Positions 1-7,883 of a DNA stretch of 51,672 nt are shown in pieces. The notes under the pieces were generated by a model that was given only the letters and a program-made list of their open reading frames with translations, was not told the DNA's origin and ran no database searches. The DNA is taken from NCBI GenBank assembly GCA_025358255.1, contig JANYKC010000059.1, positions 1-51,672 of the forward strand, given 5' to 3'. The translations under genes and the position numbers were made by a program. Position 1 is the stretch's first letter, and each line of letters begins with the position of its first letter. The stretch comes from Spirochaetaceae bacterium (GTDB lineage: Bacteria; Spirochaetota; Spirochaetia; Treponematales; Rectinemataceae).

Positions 1-58
1 CCTGGAGCGTCGAGGCACGGATGCCGAGACGCGGAAGGCGACTCCCCTAGGGGCTAGG

Positions 59-95
59 AAAGCTCGAAGACCTGTTGGTCTTCGAGCTTTTTTTT
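59..95 (+). terminator. Strong intrinsic terminator, repeat copy 1
   Basis: A perfect 14-bp stem (59-72 pairs with 77-90, TGTT loop) is followed by a T run to base 95. This is a classical Rho-independent terminator. It would end transcription entering the window from the left on the plus strand. Confidence 0.88.
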
Positions 96-238
96 GTCCT
101 AGGGGAGTCGAACCCGGAGTAGCGTCCCGAGCGCATAGCGAGGGCGAGGCGCAGGATGCGCCGAGAGCTGCGGAGGCGGACCTGGAGCGTCGAGGCACGG
201 ATGCCGAGGCGCGAAAGGCGACTCCCCTAGGGGCTAGG

Positions 239-275
239 AAAGCTCGAAGACCTGTTGGTCTTCGAGCTTTTTTTT
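239..275 (+). terminator. Strong intrinsic terminator, repeat copy 2
   Basis: Same 14-bp stem, TGTT loop and T run as the terminator 180 bp upstream. The stem arms are 239-252 and 257-270. The duplication gives two terminators in series just before the IS3 remnant. Confidence 0.88.
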
Positions 276-352
276 GTCCTAGGGGAGTCGAACCCGGAGC
301 AGCGTCCCGCCCCAGGATTGCCGGAGACCGGATTCCTTGAGAGGATACGGCT

Positions 353-716
353 ATGGGCAAAGTAACGAAGTTTCCCCCGGAAGTCAGGGAGCTGTCGGCG
401 ATCAGGCTGGTGAGCGAGCAAGAAGGCCAGTATGGATCTCAGTGGGCTGCGATCAAATCGGTCTCGGGAAAGATAGGCTGCACCGCAGAGACGCTGCGGT
501 CCTGGATCAGGCAATCCGAGCGCGACGCGGGCAAACGAGAAGGCCTGACGACGACCGAGCGTGAGCGTCTGAAGCAGCTTGAGAAAGAGAACAAGGAACT
601 CAAGCGCCCTAACGAGATTTTGCGGCTAGCCTCTGCATATTTTCCAAGGCGGAGCTCGACCGCACACAGAGATGATTGTCGCCTTTATAGACGAGCATCG
701 AGAAGCCGTGGGAGTC
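353..716 (+). pseudogene. IS3-family transposase OrfA/OrfB remnant
   Basis: The first 97 codons read as an IS3-type OrfA: an N-terminal helix-turn-helix (residues 5-55, with CTAETLRSWIRQ) and a leucine-zipper-like segment (LKQLEKENKELKR) ending in the typical LASAYF. GAGAGG lies upstream of the ATG. After LASAYF the frame is lost. The -1 frame continues KAELDRTQR and then, from an ATG at 672, MIVAFIDEHREAVGV, which is the usual start of OrfB. Beyond about 716 OrfB similarity stops; no DDE domain is present. The open frame that continues to 1033 runs antisense into the TetR gene and is not credible there. Bases 717-902 hold nothing I recognise. Confidence 0.75.
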
Positions 717-902
717 GTGTCGGTGCCGATGATAAATTGCCATTTTCGCCGAAGGGAACTTGCCGGTTTCCCGTCAGTGTCAGTCGAAGCCAACGGCCCC
801 GACGCGTAGCCTTTCCTTCATCCTGTAGGAGTCGGCCAGAAATTCCTCGCGGGAAAACCATCGCTAATTGGTTTTTGGCCCCCATAGGCCCCTGTTCTCT
901 GA

Positions 903-1544
903 TCACCGGGCAAGCGCATCCTTCACGACGCTGCGGACATAGCCGACCCGCCCCTCCCTCGTGGACAGGTCGATGCCGAAAAATGGCACAACCTGCGTCG
1001 CAAAGAGGAGGGGATGGAATATGGAGGTCATGACCTGGAAGGCCCGCCGCTTGACCAGCTCTTGGTCATCCCCCAGGTGGAGGGCGAGGAGGGGAAAGAT
1101 CCGCTCTTCCAGGATGGAGCGGAGAATCACGACAGTTGGCAGCTCTGGCAAAAGAAGGCCACCGCCATCATCCTTGGGCAAGGCGCCATCAGCCAGTGCG
1201 GTCGCGATCCTGGCCAGAAATCCGAAGACCAGTCCTGGGCGGAGTCGCGCGGTCTCAAAGGCCGAGACCAACATGGCGACAAGCTTTTCCTCCGGAGCCT
1301 CATGTGCATGCTCCACGAACATGCGCTCGAAGAGAAGCCGCATCTCCTCCCCGAAGCGCCTGAGGGTCTCCTCGAGGAGTTTTTCCTTCGAGCCAAAATG
1401 GTAGTGGAGGAGGCCGACATTGACGCCGGCCTTCTGCGCGACTCGGCGGGTCGTAAGGGCGGAGAGGCCCTCCGTGCTCGCAATGGCCAAGGCCGCGTCG
1501 AGGATGCGCTCGCGGGTGATTGCGCCCACCTCACCGTATGCCAT
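903..1544 (-). CDS. TetR-family transcriptional regulator
   Basis: 213-residue repressor of the TetR family. Residues 8-55 form the DNA-binding domain (ITRERILDAALAIASTEG, then TTRRVAQKAGVNVGLLHYHF, the recognition helix with its LHYHF ending). The remaining alpha-helical part would bind a ligand and dimerise. AGGAGG lies 4 nt before the ATG at 1544. It is the last gene of the LolA/barrel/ABC operon, 9 bp after the second permease. Inference: it represses this operon by binding the overlapping TAGTC palindromes at 6834-6858; export operons with their own TetR are commonly regulated this way. The ligand is unknown. Confidence 0.88.
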   Translation of the reverse strand: MAYGEVGAITRERILDAALAIASTEGLSALTTRRVAQKAGVNVGLLHYHFGSKEKLLEETLRRFGEEMRLLFERMFVEHAHEAPEEKLVAMLVSAFETARLRPGLVFGFLARIATALADGALPKDDGGGLLLPELPTVVILRSILEERIFPLLALHLGDDQELVKRRAFQVMTSIFHPLLFATQVVPFFGIDLSTREGRVGYVRSVVKDALAR

Positions 1545-1553
1545 GATTCCTCC

Positions 1554-2780
1554 TCACCGCGTCGCCGTGAGGGCCTCGGTGATGGGGAGGCGGGCCGCGG
1601 CGCGGGCCGGAAAGTAGGCCCCGAGGGCCGCGGCGCCTAGGCCCGCCGCCAAGGCGCGCAGGGCGTCGGCCAGGGTATAGGCCGCATGGAGGGCCGTGCC
1701 GAAGGGAATGGGAATGTCCGGGGGGAAGATGCCCGAGAGGTTGATGCCCCAGACCCCCAGCCAGAGACCGATGGCCGTGGAAGGTATGGCCGCGACGAGG
1801 CAGCCCGCGAGCCCCATGAGGAGGCCTTCCGTCAGGAAGATGCGCTCGAGTCCGCGCTTTCGGATGCCGATCGCGCGGAGGGTCCCGATCTCCCGATAGC
1901 GCTCCTGCACGCTCATGGCCATCGTGTTGAAGATCCCCGCGATGATAAGGCAGAAAAGGACGGAAAGAATCGTGAAGAGGAGCTTGAGGCGGGTGTCGAT
2001 CGTGGAGACAAGGCTCTCCGCGAAGACCTTCCATTCGTAGGCGACGAGCCCTGAAGGCAGGGCGGCGGCCACGCGGCGCGTGAGGGCTGCGCTGTCGTCC
2101 GGCCTGTCCCCGCGCACCACGAGGCGCGTGGCCACCTGGCCGAGGTCGAGGAAGGCGCGGGCCTGGTCGATGTCGATGAAGACCATCTGGTCGTCAAAGA
2201 GCGGATAGTCATAGTTGAAAATTCCGATGACCGGCGCCGATCCGAGATTGCGCACCGAGTGCCGGTCCAGGGCGGAAAAATAGGCGGGGTCTCCGACATG
2301 GAGGCCAAGCTTGTCCGCCAGCCCCTGGCCGATCACGAGGCCGGGCTCTCCTGGCGCGAATAGCCGTCCCTCCACGACCTTGACGCCAAGTTCGGTCACC
2401 CGGGTCTCCGCCTGCCCGATGCCGCGGGCCATCACGCGCAGGCTGTCGCTGCCGTTTGTCAGCTCGAAGGAGGCGTCGATCCGCTCACAGACCGCCTGCA
2501 CGCCGGGGACAGCGGCGAACCTGGCCGCGAGGTCGCCAGAGTCCTCGATGGCCCGGTCGAGGGGAAGGCGGCGCGCGTAGGCGCGATAGCCCTCGGCCTC
2601 GACCTGGACCTGGCCCGTGTCCATGGCCATCATGCGGCCGTACACCGTCGAGGTCAGGCCCTTGAGAAGACCCTGCATGTTCATGAGGATGGTGACACCG
2701 ATCACGATCGTGATGATGGTCAGCTTGCTGCGGCGCTCGTTCCGCAGGATGTTGCGGAGCGCAACCTTGATGATTTCCAT
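1554..2780 (-). CDS. ABC transporter permease, FtsX/MacB-LolC/E family
   Basis: 408-residue inner-membrane permease. One N-terminal membrane helix (about residues 18-40, TIITIVIGVTILMNMQGLL) is followed by a large periplasmic domain and three C-terminal helices of the FtsX domain, including YREIGTLRAIGIRKRGLERI, the cytoplasmic coupling segment that contacts the ATPase. The start at 2780 (MEIIKVAL) is preferred over the ATG at 2786 because GGGAGG lies 6 nt before it but abuts the other. It follows the first permease by 12 bp. With that permease and the LolD-type ATPase it would form a mechanotransmission-type transporter that moves a lipoprotein, lipid or drug from the inner membrane. Substrate unknown. 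Confidence 0.87.
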   Translation of the reverse strand: MEIIKVALRNILRNERRSKLTIITIVIGVTILMNMQGLLKGLTSTVYGRMMAMDTGQVQVEAEGYRAYARRLPLDRAIEDSGDLAARFAAVPGVQAVCERIDASFELTNGSDSLRVMARGIGQAETRVTELGVKVVEGRLFAPGEPGLVIGQGLADKLGLHVGDPAYFSALDRHSVRNLGSAPVIGIFNYDYPLFDDQMVFIDIDQARAFLDLGQVATRLVVRGDRPDDSAALTRRVAAALPSGLVAYEWKVFAESLVSTIDTRLKLLFTILSVLFCLIIAGIFNTMAMSVQERYREIGTLRAIGIRKRGLERIFLTEGLLMGLAGCLVAAIPSTAIGLWLGVWGINLSGIFPPDIPIPFGTALHAAYTLADALRALAAGLGAAALGAYFPARAAARLPITEALTATR

Positions 2781-2792
2781 GTCCATCCTCCC

Positions 2793-4043
2793 TTACGCGG
2801 CCGTGGCAAGGCTTTCGGCCACGCTCCGCGAACCCACGGCGCGCGCGGCCCCGCCCGTGGCGATGAGGCACACGATGACGCTCGTCACCGCGCATCCGGC
2901 ATACCACAGGACGTCGACCTTCGGCCGGTTGTAGCGCGAGAGGCCGAGGTTCTCCATCATACCGCCGAGGTCGAGGCCGTTCCGCATGAGAAGCGCCACC
3001 ACAATGGAACCCAGGATCATGCCGAAAAGGGCGCCGACAAGACTGTTGAAGGCCTCCTCAAGGAGGATGAGCTTTTCAAGCTCACGCGCGCGGAGGCCCA
3101 GCGCGCGCATCGTGCCGAATTCGCGCAGCCTTTCCATTACCGACATGAGGGTGGTGTTCGCGATGATCGTGCCCGCGACCACGGCGAAAAGGACCACGAT
3201 GACCCCGAGCATGACGTTGACGAAGACGAGGAGACCGACAATGGAGGCGTTGATCTCCTGCCAGGTCTGGATGCGCAGGTCCGCGGAGCCCGCCGTCGCG
3301 GCGGCGGGAAGGACGGCGGCGACCGCCTTTGCCACCGCCCCCGCGTCGCCTGACTTCGACAAAAGGAGGCGGATCTCCCGCGCCGAGCCGGAAGCGTCCA
3401 GCATCAGCGCGGCCTTGGGCTCGGCCATGTAGAAGGTCGTCTCGTCAAAATCCTTGCTCTCGGTCCGGAAGATGCCGGTGACCTTGAGGCTCTCGTACCA
3501 TGGCTGGCTGGAGCGGTCCTGCACGAGGACGAGGATGCTGCCGCCCAGCCGCACGCCGATGAGCCGGGCCGCGGCCTGTGAGATGGCGATGCCCTCGCCA
3601 CCGGGGAGGAAGCTCCCCTCGACAAGGCCGAAGCGTACGTTGTCGGCGAAGCGCGTGTCCGGCGCCACGCCAATGCCGCGCATCGCGAGGTTGTGCGGGT
3701 CGGCGCTCGCCCTGTCCTCCACGAGGATGGCGCCGAAGCTGAGGAGCTTCTCCACGGCCGTTATCCGCGGATCTTGCAGTCCACGGATGCGCTCCATGAC
3801 GCCATCGGCATCGACGACCAGACTGGAAAGGCCAAGGGGATTGACGGCTTTCTTGGAGCCAGAGCCGTCGATGCGGATATGGCCTGAGTTGGGGATGACG
3901 GAGTCCAGGAAAGAGGTATTGACGCCGTTTAGGAGGCTGCCGATGGCGAGCATGACCGCGCAGGAGATGGCCACAGCGCCTGCCGTGACGAGGCTCCGCT
4001 TCCAGTGTTTGACCGCCCCGCGGAGGGCCAGGGAGACGATCAT
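2793..4043 (-). CDS. ABC transporter permease, FtsX/MacB-LolC/E family
   Basis: 416-residue permease paralogous to its neighbour. It has an N-terminal helix (VTAGAVAISCAVMLAIGSLL), a periplasmic domain of about 230 residues and a C-terminal FtsX domain with the coupling motif RLREFGTMRALGLRARELEKL. An in-frame ATG exists at 4103, but the ATG at 4043 is better: GGGAGG lies 7 nt before it and the codon overlaps the ATPase stop in an ATGA, implying translational coupling. Two different permeases plus one ATPase is the LolCDE arrangement; MacB would be one fused chain. The LolA-like gene in the operon supports lipoprotein or lipid traffic as the role, but I cannot see the substrate. Confidence 0.87.
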   Translation of the reverse strand: MIVSLALRGAVKHWKRSLVTAGAVAISCAVMLAIGSLLNGVNTSFLDSVIPNSGHIRIDGSGSKKAVNPLGLSSLVVDADGVMERIRGLQDPRITAVEKLLSFGAILVEDRASADPHNLAMRGIGVAPDTRFADNVRFGLVEGSFLPGGEGIAISQAAARLIGVRLGGSILVLVQDRSSQPWYESLKVTGIFRTESKDFDETTFYMAEPKAALMLDASGSAREIRLLLSKSGDAGAVAKAVAAVLPAAATAGSADLRIQTWQEINASIVGLLVFVNVMLGVIVVLFAVVAGTIIANTTLMSVMERLREFGTMRALGLRARELEKLILLEEAFNSLVGALFGMILGSIVVALLMRNGLDLGGMMENLGLSRYNRPKVDVLWYAGCAVTSVIVCLIATGGAARAVGSRSVAESLATAA

Positions 4044-4768
4044 GGCCTTACCTCCCCTGCCCCAGCGCGCCGCTCGCCCGTGATGAGGCCATCCTTGATG
4101 CACAGGACGCGCGTGGCGTATCTCTCGATGAGCTCGTTATGGGTCGAGAAGATGAAGGTTACCTTTTCTTCCTCGTTGAGACGGCGCATCGCCTCCATGA
4201 TGACAAGGGATGTGGCGGAATCGAGATTGGCCGTGGGCTCGTCGGCGATCACGAGAGAGGGCTTGTTCACGAGGGCGCGGGCGATGGCGACGCGCTGGCG
4301 CTGACCGCCTGAGAGCTCGTCGGGCTTGTGCTTCACGAAGTCGGAAAGTCCCACAAGGTCCACGAGATAATCGACGCGGGCCTTGCGCTCCGCCTTGGGC
4401 AACTTGGCCAGGATGAGGGGGAATTCGATGTTCTCGCGGACGTCGAGGACACCCACGAGGTTGAAGCTCTGGAAGATGAAGCCGATGTGGGCCAGCCTCG
4501 TGTCGGCCTCGCGGTCGTCGTCGAAGGTCGAGACGTCCACGCCATCCAGGATGACCGTGCCGGCCGTGGGCTTGTCGATGCAGCCGATGATGTTGAGGAG
4601 GGTCGTCTTGCCGCAGCCCGAGGGGCCGACGATGGAGACGAAGTCCCCCGGACGGACCGAGAAGTCGACGCCGCGCAGGGCTTCGATGACGGTCTTTCCC
4701 AGATGGTATTCCTTGGTGATGCCCTTGACCTCGAGGATGTTCCGGTGCTGGTGCTGATGCTGTGGCAT
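4040..4768 (-). CDS. ABC transporter ATP-binding protein, LolD/MacB type
   Basis: 242-residue cytoplasmic ATPase. Walker A GPSGCGKTTLL, Q-loop IFQSFNLV, signature LSGGQRQRVAIARAL, Walker B LVIADEPTANLD and the switch histidine in FSTHN are all intact. The sequence matches the LolD/MacB/FtsE branch (TANLDSATS after Walker B). The short His/Gln-rich start (MPQHQHQHRN) is unusual and could bind metal, although its role is unknown. AGGAG stands upstream of the ATG. It drives the two permeases encoded just downstream and follows the barrel protein by 14 bp. Confidence 0.92.
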   Translation of the reverse strand: MPQHQHQHRNILEVKGITKEYHLGKTVIEALRGVDFSVRPGDFVSIVGPSGCGKTTLLNIIGCIDKPTAGTVILDGVDVSTFDDDREADTRLAHIGFIFQSFNLVGVLDVRENIEFPLILAKLPKAERKARVDYLVDLVGLSDFVKHKPDELSGGQRQRVAIARALVNKPSLVIADEPTANLDSATSLVIMEAMRRLNEEEKVTFIFSTHNELIERYATRVLCIKDGLITGERRAGAGEVRP

Positions 4769-4782
4769 GTTGATGGCTCCTT

Positions 4783-6012
4783 CTAGAAATGCACCCGGGC
4801 CGAAAGGCCGGCAGCCGTCGTGAGCGCGGCGCCCGCGGGTAGGTAGGACGCGGAGAGGGCGGTGGCGTCGTTTCCCGACTCGCCCAGACTGGTCAGGATG
4901 GAGAACTCGAGATCGAGGTTGCGCGCTGGATGGACAGCGAGGAGGCCCGACACAAGGGCGCTCGGCCCTTCCATCTCCACGAGGGCCCGGAAGGAGAGGT
5001 CCAGGACATCGGTCCAGGACAGGATGACCTGGGGCAGGAGATAGTGGGTCTTCTTGAGAATGGCCCCCGTGGCTCCATTATAGTCGTAGTCGAGACAGAG
5101 GGTGAGCGAACCCGCGTCGACCGTCCAAGTATAGCGGGCCCCGACCGTCCCAAACAGACTGGGGCTTTCCGCGCTCGCATCCCCGTCAAGGAACTCCGCG
5201 GCCCCCTCGGCCTGTAGGATGACACCGCCCAGGTCGAGTCCGAGTCCCAGGGAGGCGCGACCCAAGGCCTCGGGTCGCCACAGGCCGGAGACGGCGATCT
5301 GGAAGGCTCCAAGCTGGACATCGAGGGAGGCTGCCGAGGTGAGGAGGCGGGGATCCGCCGGGCCGGTGGCTCCGCCCAAGGCGGTATTGTAGGCCGCCTG
5401 CAGTGCGGAGTTGGCCGGATTGGCCAGCGCCCGGAGGCGTGCGGCCGTGGCGTCGAGGTTGCGGTCCAGGCTCAGGGCTGCGCGGAGCGAAAGATCGGAG
5501 CCGAGGCTCGCCTGGAGGTCGAGGCCGCGGAAGCCGTTCTTCTGGTCCCAGAAGCCGGTCCGCGGATCCAGGAGGTCGCCGGGCGCGAAGGCAGTGCCCA
5601 GGCCCATCCCCATGCGCCGTTTGCCCACGAAAAGCTGCGCGCGTCCGCCCGTGAGGAGGTCGAAGCGGACATAGGCCTCATAGACCGCCATCGTCGGATT
5701 GAATTGCGCGGTGGCGGCGGCTTGGGCCGAGAGGTCGAGACTATGGTTCAAGACCAGGCCCCAGCCCGGCGCCTCGACCCGGTGCAGGAAATTCGCCGCC
5801 AGCGACACTATGGCCACCGAGTCGGCCACGGCCGGGTCGTAGCCATCGGCGGAAAGGACAAAGCCGGCCGCCGCGTCGCAGGAGAGGCTGTAGACCGGCT
5901 GGACCTCGCCTCCCTCGGGCGCTGTCCCCTGGGCGAGGGCGGGGACGGCTGCCAGGGCAAGGGCCGCGCAGAGAAGAAGGATGATCGGAGGGCAGGGGAA
6001 AGCGCTTCGCAT
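4783..6012 (-). CDS. Outer-membrane beta-barrel (porin-like) protein
   Basis: 409 residues. A signal peptide (PIILLLCAALALAAVPALAQG, cleavage near residue 28) is followed by alternating hydrophobic and polar stretches and many Gly/Ala-rich strands (ARYTWTVDAGSLTLCLDYDY, LDLSFRALVEMEG). It ends in LSARVHF, an aromatic C-terminus typical of BAM substrates. I do not recognise a named family. AGGAG lies 6 nt before the ATG. Sitting between a LolA-like protein and a LolD-type ATPase, it may be the outer-membrane exit or the cargo of the export system; this is inference. Confidence 0.7.
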   Translation of the reverse strand: MRSAFPCPPIILLLCAALALAAVPALAQGTAPEGGEVQPVYSLSCDAAAGFVLSADGYDPAVADSVAIVSLAANFLHRVEAPGWGLVLNHSLDLSAQAAATAQFNPTMAVYEAYVRFDLLTGGRAQLFVGKRRMGMGLGTAFAPGDLLDPRTGFWDQKNGFRGLDLQASLGSDLSLRAALSLDRNLDATAARLRALANPANSALQAAYNTALGGATGPADPRLLTSAASLDVQLGAFQIAVSGLWRPEALGRASLGLGLDLGGVILQAEGAAEFLDGDASAESPSLFGTVGARYTWTVDAGSLTLCLDYDYNGATGAILKKTHYLLPQVILSWTDVLDLSFRALVEMEGPSALVSGLLAVHPARNLDLEFSILTSLGESGNDATALSASYLPAGAALTTAAGLSARVHF

Positions 6013-6021
6013 GGAAAACTC

Positions 6022-6774
6022 CTAGCGCGTGAGCCAGTTCTTGTTGAAGGTCGAGTCCGGGACGGACCTGGCCTCGATGGACTCGAGGGTAAAGGTCGTA
6101 ATTGTACCCTTTTTATCGAGACTTTCCATCCTCATGACGGCCGGCCGGTTGATGGGCCCGAAGGACCTGATCTTCATGAGGTCCATCCGCTTGAAAAGAA
6201 GTCCGGACTTGGCGTAGTACTCCATGTGGAGGGGCATGTAGTCTTTTTTCCTGACCCACATGACTATCCTCCCGTAGGCCGCATCCGCCGTCCTGGCCGT
6301 GGCCTCGATGACGATGCAGGGCACGGGTCCGAGCTCCTCGTGATTGAGGATGGCCTCCGGCGCGAGAGTCGCGACGTAGTCGTCCGAGAACTGGCTCTTT
6401 CCCACGTCGGCATTGGACATTGTGGAACCCTGGAAGGAATCCCGTGCCGAGAGGCGGAGCGGGTTGGCCGAGCCCGACTTGGGATTGAACATCCAGAGAC
6501 TGCCCTCGAGCTGGAGGAAACGGGTGCCCTTGGTCCGCGCGGGGGCCTGGACCTCGAGGTAGGACCCCTTGTCCGATCGACTCCAGGTATCCAGAGTCAT
6601 GGAGCGGGCTTCCTTTCCCGGCTCGACCGTCACCATGGTCGCTCGCGAAGTATAGGACGAAAGGAAAAGGGCGTGATCAACACTGGCCAGGATCTCGGAG
6701 GCGGTCGGGGCCGCGGCCAGCGCTGTCGGAAGCAGTATCAGGGCGAGAACTACGGGGGAGAGACGACGGAACAT
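6022..6774 (-). CDS. LolA-like outer-membrane lipoprotein-sorting protein
   Basis: 250 residues with a signal peptide (VVLALILLPTALAAAP) and a LolA/LolB-like fold of the type annotated as outer membrane lipoprotein-sorting protein: TSRATMVTVEPGKEARSMTL, GTRFLQLEGSLWMFNP and YGRIVMWVRKKDYMPLHMEYY are the conserved half-barrel strands. It would act as a periplasmic carrier of a lipid-modified or hydrophobic cargo between the LolCDE-like transporter and the outer membrane. It is the first gene of the operon. AGGAG precedes the ATG at 6774, and a promoter with overlapping palindromes lies about 60 bp upstream. Many genomes pair such proteins with a MacB-type transporter and TetR. Confidence 0.82.
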   Translation of the reverse strand: MFRRLSPVVLALILLPTALAAAPTASEILASVDHALFLSSYTSRATMVTVEPGKEARSMTLDTWSRSDKGSYLEVQAPARTKGTRFLQLEGSLWMFNPKSGSANPLRLSARDSFQGSTMSNADVGKSQFSDDYVATLAPEAILNHEELGPVPCIVIEATARTADAAYGRIVMWVRKKDYMPLHMEYYAKSGLLFKRMDLMKIRSFGPINRPAVMRMESLDKKGTITTFTLESIEARSVPDSTFNKNWLTR

Positions 6775-6829
6775 GGCTAACTCCTAGGTCAGGGACACCG
6801 GGCTATCCAGGCGCTTCCCCAATGAGTCT

Positions 6830-6858
6830 TGTTTAGTCGATTGACTAGTTTTAGTCAA
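6830..6858 (-). promoter_or_regulatory. Promoter of the LolA/ABC/TetR operon with palindromic operators
   Basis: On the minus strand, -35 TTGACT (6858-6853) and a weak -10 TAAACA (6835-6830) are 17 bp apart. The -35 and spacer lie inside two overlapping inverted repeats: TTGACTA (6841-6847) against TAGTCAA (6852-6858), and TAGTC (6834-6838) against GACTA (6843-6847). A dimeric repressor bound here would exclude RNA polymerase. The operon's TetR gene is the obvious candidate. Operator and promoter are read from sequence; the pairing with TetR is inference. Confidence 0.65.
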
Positions 6859-6879
6859 GTGCCCAAATGTCAAAAAGGA

Positions 6880-7600
6880 TCGGCAAATTCGCAGCCAGCC
6901 TTCGTGCCGCGGCACCATCGCCAAGCCATTCCTGTTTTCCATGAGCCCATGCCCGAGGCAGGCAAGCTTCGATTCCTGTCCCTTAGTCTTCTTGCAGAGC
7001 CGCGCTTCCGGATCCGTCTTCGACTCATGGCTGTCGTTGCTCCGCCGCTCGCCGCGGAAATCCGCGTCGGGATTGCTACTCCCGCCTGACTGCCCTGGTC
7101 CATCGTTGCCGGAATCCTTGGGCTGAAAACTCTTCATGCTTGCCCAGGCCTCGATGAGGGCGCCATCCACCGTGAATGCCCATCCGACAGGAAGCGCTTG
7201 CGGCGCGCCCGTTCCACAACCTTGGGGAAGAACATCCTGGCTATGTCGGACTCGAGCAGTCGGTCCCTGTTCTTCGTGAAGCTCGAGTGGTCCTATACTG
7301 GCGAGTCGAGGCCCAAGCCGACAAACCAAGGGAAGAGTATGTTGAAGTCGATCTCTTCCATGAGCGCTCTCTCGATGCGGATTGAATAAAGGATCTGCGG
7401 ATGGAAACCCGAAGCGGGTACTCGGTAGCTAACGAGGGACGGCCTGATTCCGCATGCAGCGAGTCCAGGGCGGCATCCATATCGCGAAGGATCTCGTTCA
7501 CCATTGCCTTGAATGGCCGGATCGGATGCTTGGCAGGGATTCGGTTTTCCATGCTCACATAGCTGAACGCATCAAGCTGTTTCTCATCATTCCCGCGCAT
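6880..7600 (-). pseudogene. IS5-family transposase, decayed
   Basis: The minus strand holds a recognisable IS5-type transposase in three frames. It starts MRGNDEKQLDAFSYVSMENR (ATG at 7600), then shifts frame near 7405 to QILYSIRIERALMEEIDFN, LFPWFVGLGLDSPV, a TAG in place of the expected Trp, and DHSSFTKNRDRLLESDIAR. It shifts again near 7190 to FTVDGALIEAWASMKSFQPK and GERRSNDSHESKTDPEARL, ending at GHGLMENRNGLAMV. The C-terminal third with the rest of the DDE domain is missing. At least two frameshifts and one nonsense codon make it dead. The solo inverted repeat at 7621 lies 20 bp upstream of its start. Bases 7650-7835 hold nothing I recognise. Confidence 0.8.
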
Positions 7601-7620
7601 TGGGCACCCCATGGCCATTA

Positions 7621-7647
7621 CCGACCCGGCAACAGTTGCCGGGTCAG
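7621..7647. repeat. Solo terminal inverted repeats of the TA-flanked palindromic element (copy A)
   Basis: CCGACCCGGCAAC (7621-7633) and GTTGCCGGGTCAG (7635-7647) are separated by one base and flanked by TTA and TAG. These are the ends of the 99-bp element found at 27650, 42238 and 48921, with the whole interior missing. It sits just upstream of the dead IS5 transposase start. Confidence 0.8.
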
Positions 7648-7835
7648 TAGGGAAAAAAGTCGGGATGAAAGGCAGGTCGGCTATCTAAGCGCCTTAGCCC
7701 GAGACCCCAAGAGACGCACAGGGGCTCTCGGCAGGGTCCTGATGAAGAGCCTTTGTGACCTCCAGGAGGGCTTTGCACCCTCGGCCTTGCTCGCCTGAGC
7801 AGCCCCGGATTTCGGAAGCAAACGCATTTAGGCCG

Positions 7836-7864
7836 TTGACGCTGCCTGGCTTGGAGCCTAGTAT
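7836..7864 (+). promoter_or_regulatory. Putative promoter of the lactonase gene
   Basis: -35 TTGACG (7836-7841), 17-bp spacer, -10 TAGTAT (7859-7864). Transcription would start near 7871, 13 nt before the ATG, leaving room for the AGGCGG ribosome site. Confidence 0.55.
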
Positions 7865-7883
7865 CCGCAAAAGGCGGTAGACC

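Larger units (their letters stand above)
1..309. repeat. 180-bp tandem direct repeat, about 1.7 copies
   Basis: Bases 1-129 recur almost unchanged at 181-309, so the repeat period is 180 bp. Only a few substitutions separate the copies (for example near base 29 and near base 120). Each copy holds an outer perfect inverted repeat, CGACTCCCCTAGG (39-51 and 219-231) against CCTAGGGGAGTCG (98-110 and 278-290), which encloses a terminator hairpin. The second copy breaks off just before the IS3 remnant. No coding sequence is apparent. The first copy begins at the window edge, so the array may continue outside. Confidence 0.9.

Noticed and set aside
98..130. GTTCGACTCCC-like string resembling a tRNA or tmRNA T-arm on the minus strand
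   Set aside because: Only three base pairs form around the loop, no anticodon or acceptor stem can be built, and the string is half of the outer inverted repeat of the 180-bp unit.
717..1033. Continuation of the IS3 OrfA frame into the TetR gene
   Set aside because: After LASAYF the reading is basic noise, while the minus strand carries a clear TetR protein.
5704..6780. Plus-strand open frame opposite the barrel and LolA-like genes
   Set aside because: Antisense artefact without motifs; the minus-strand genes have signal peptides, ribosome sites and family motifs.
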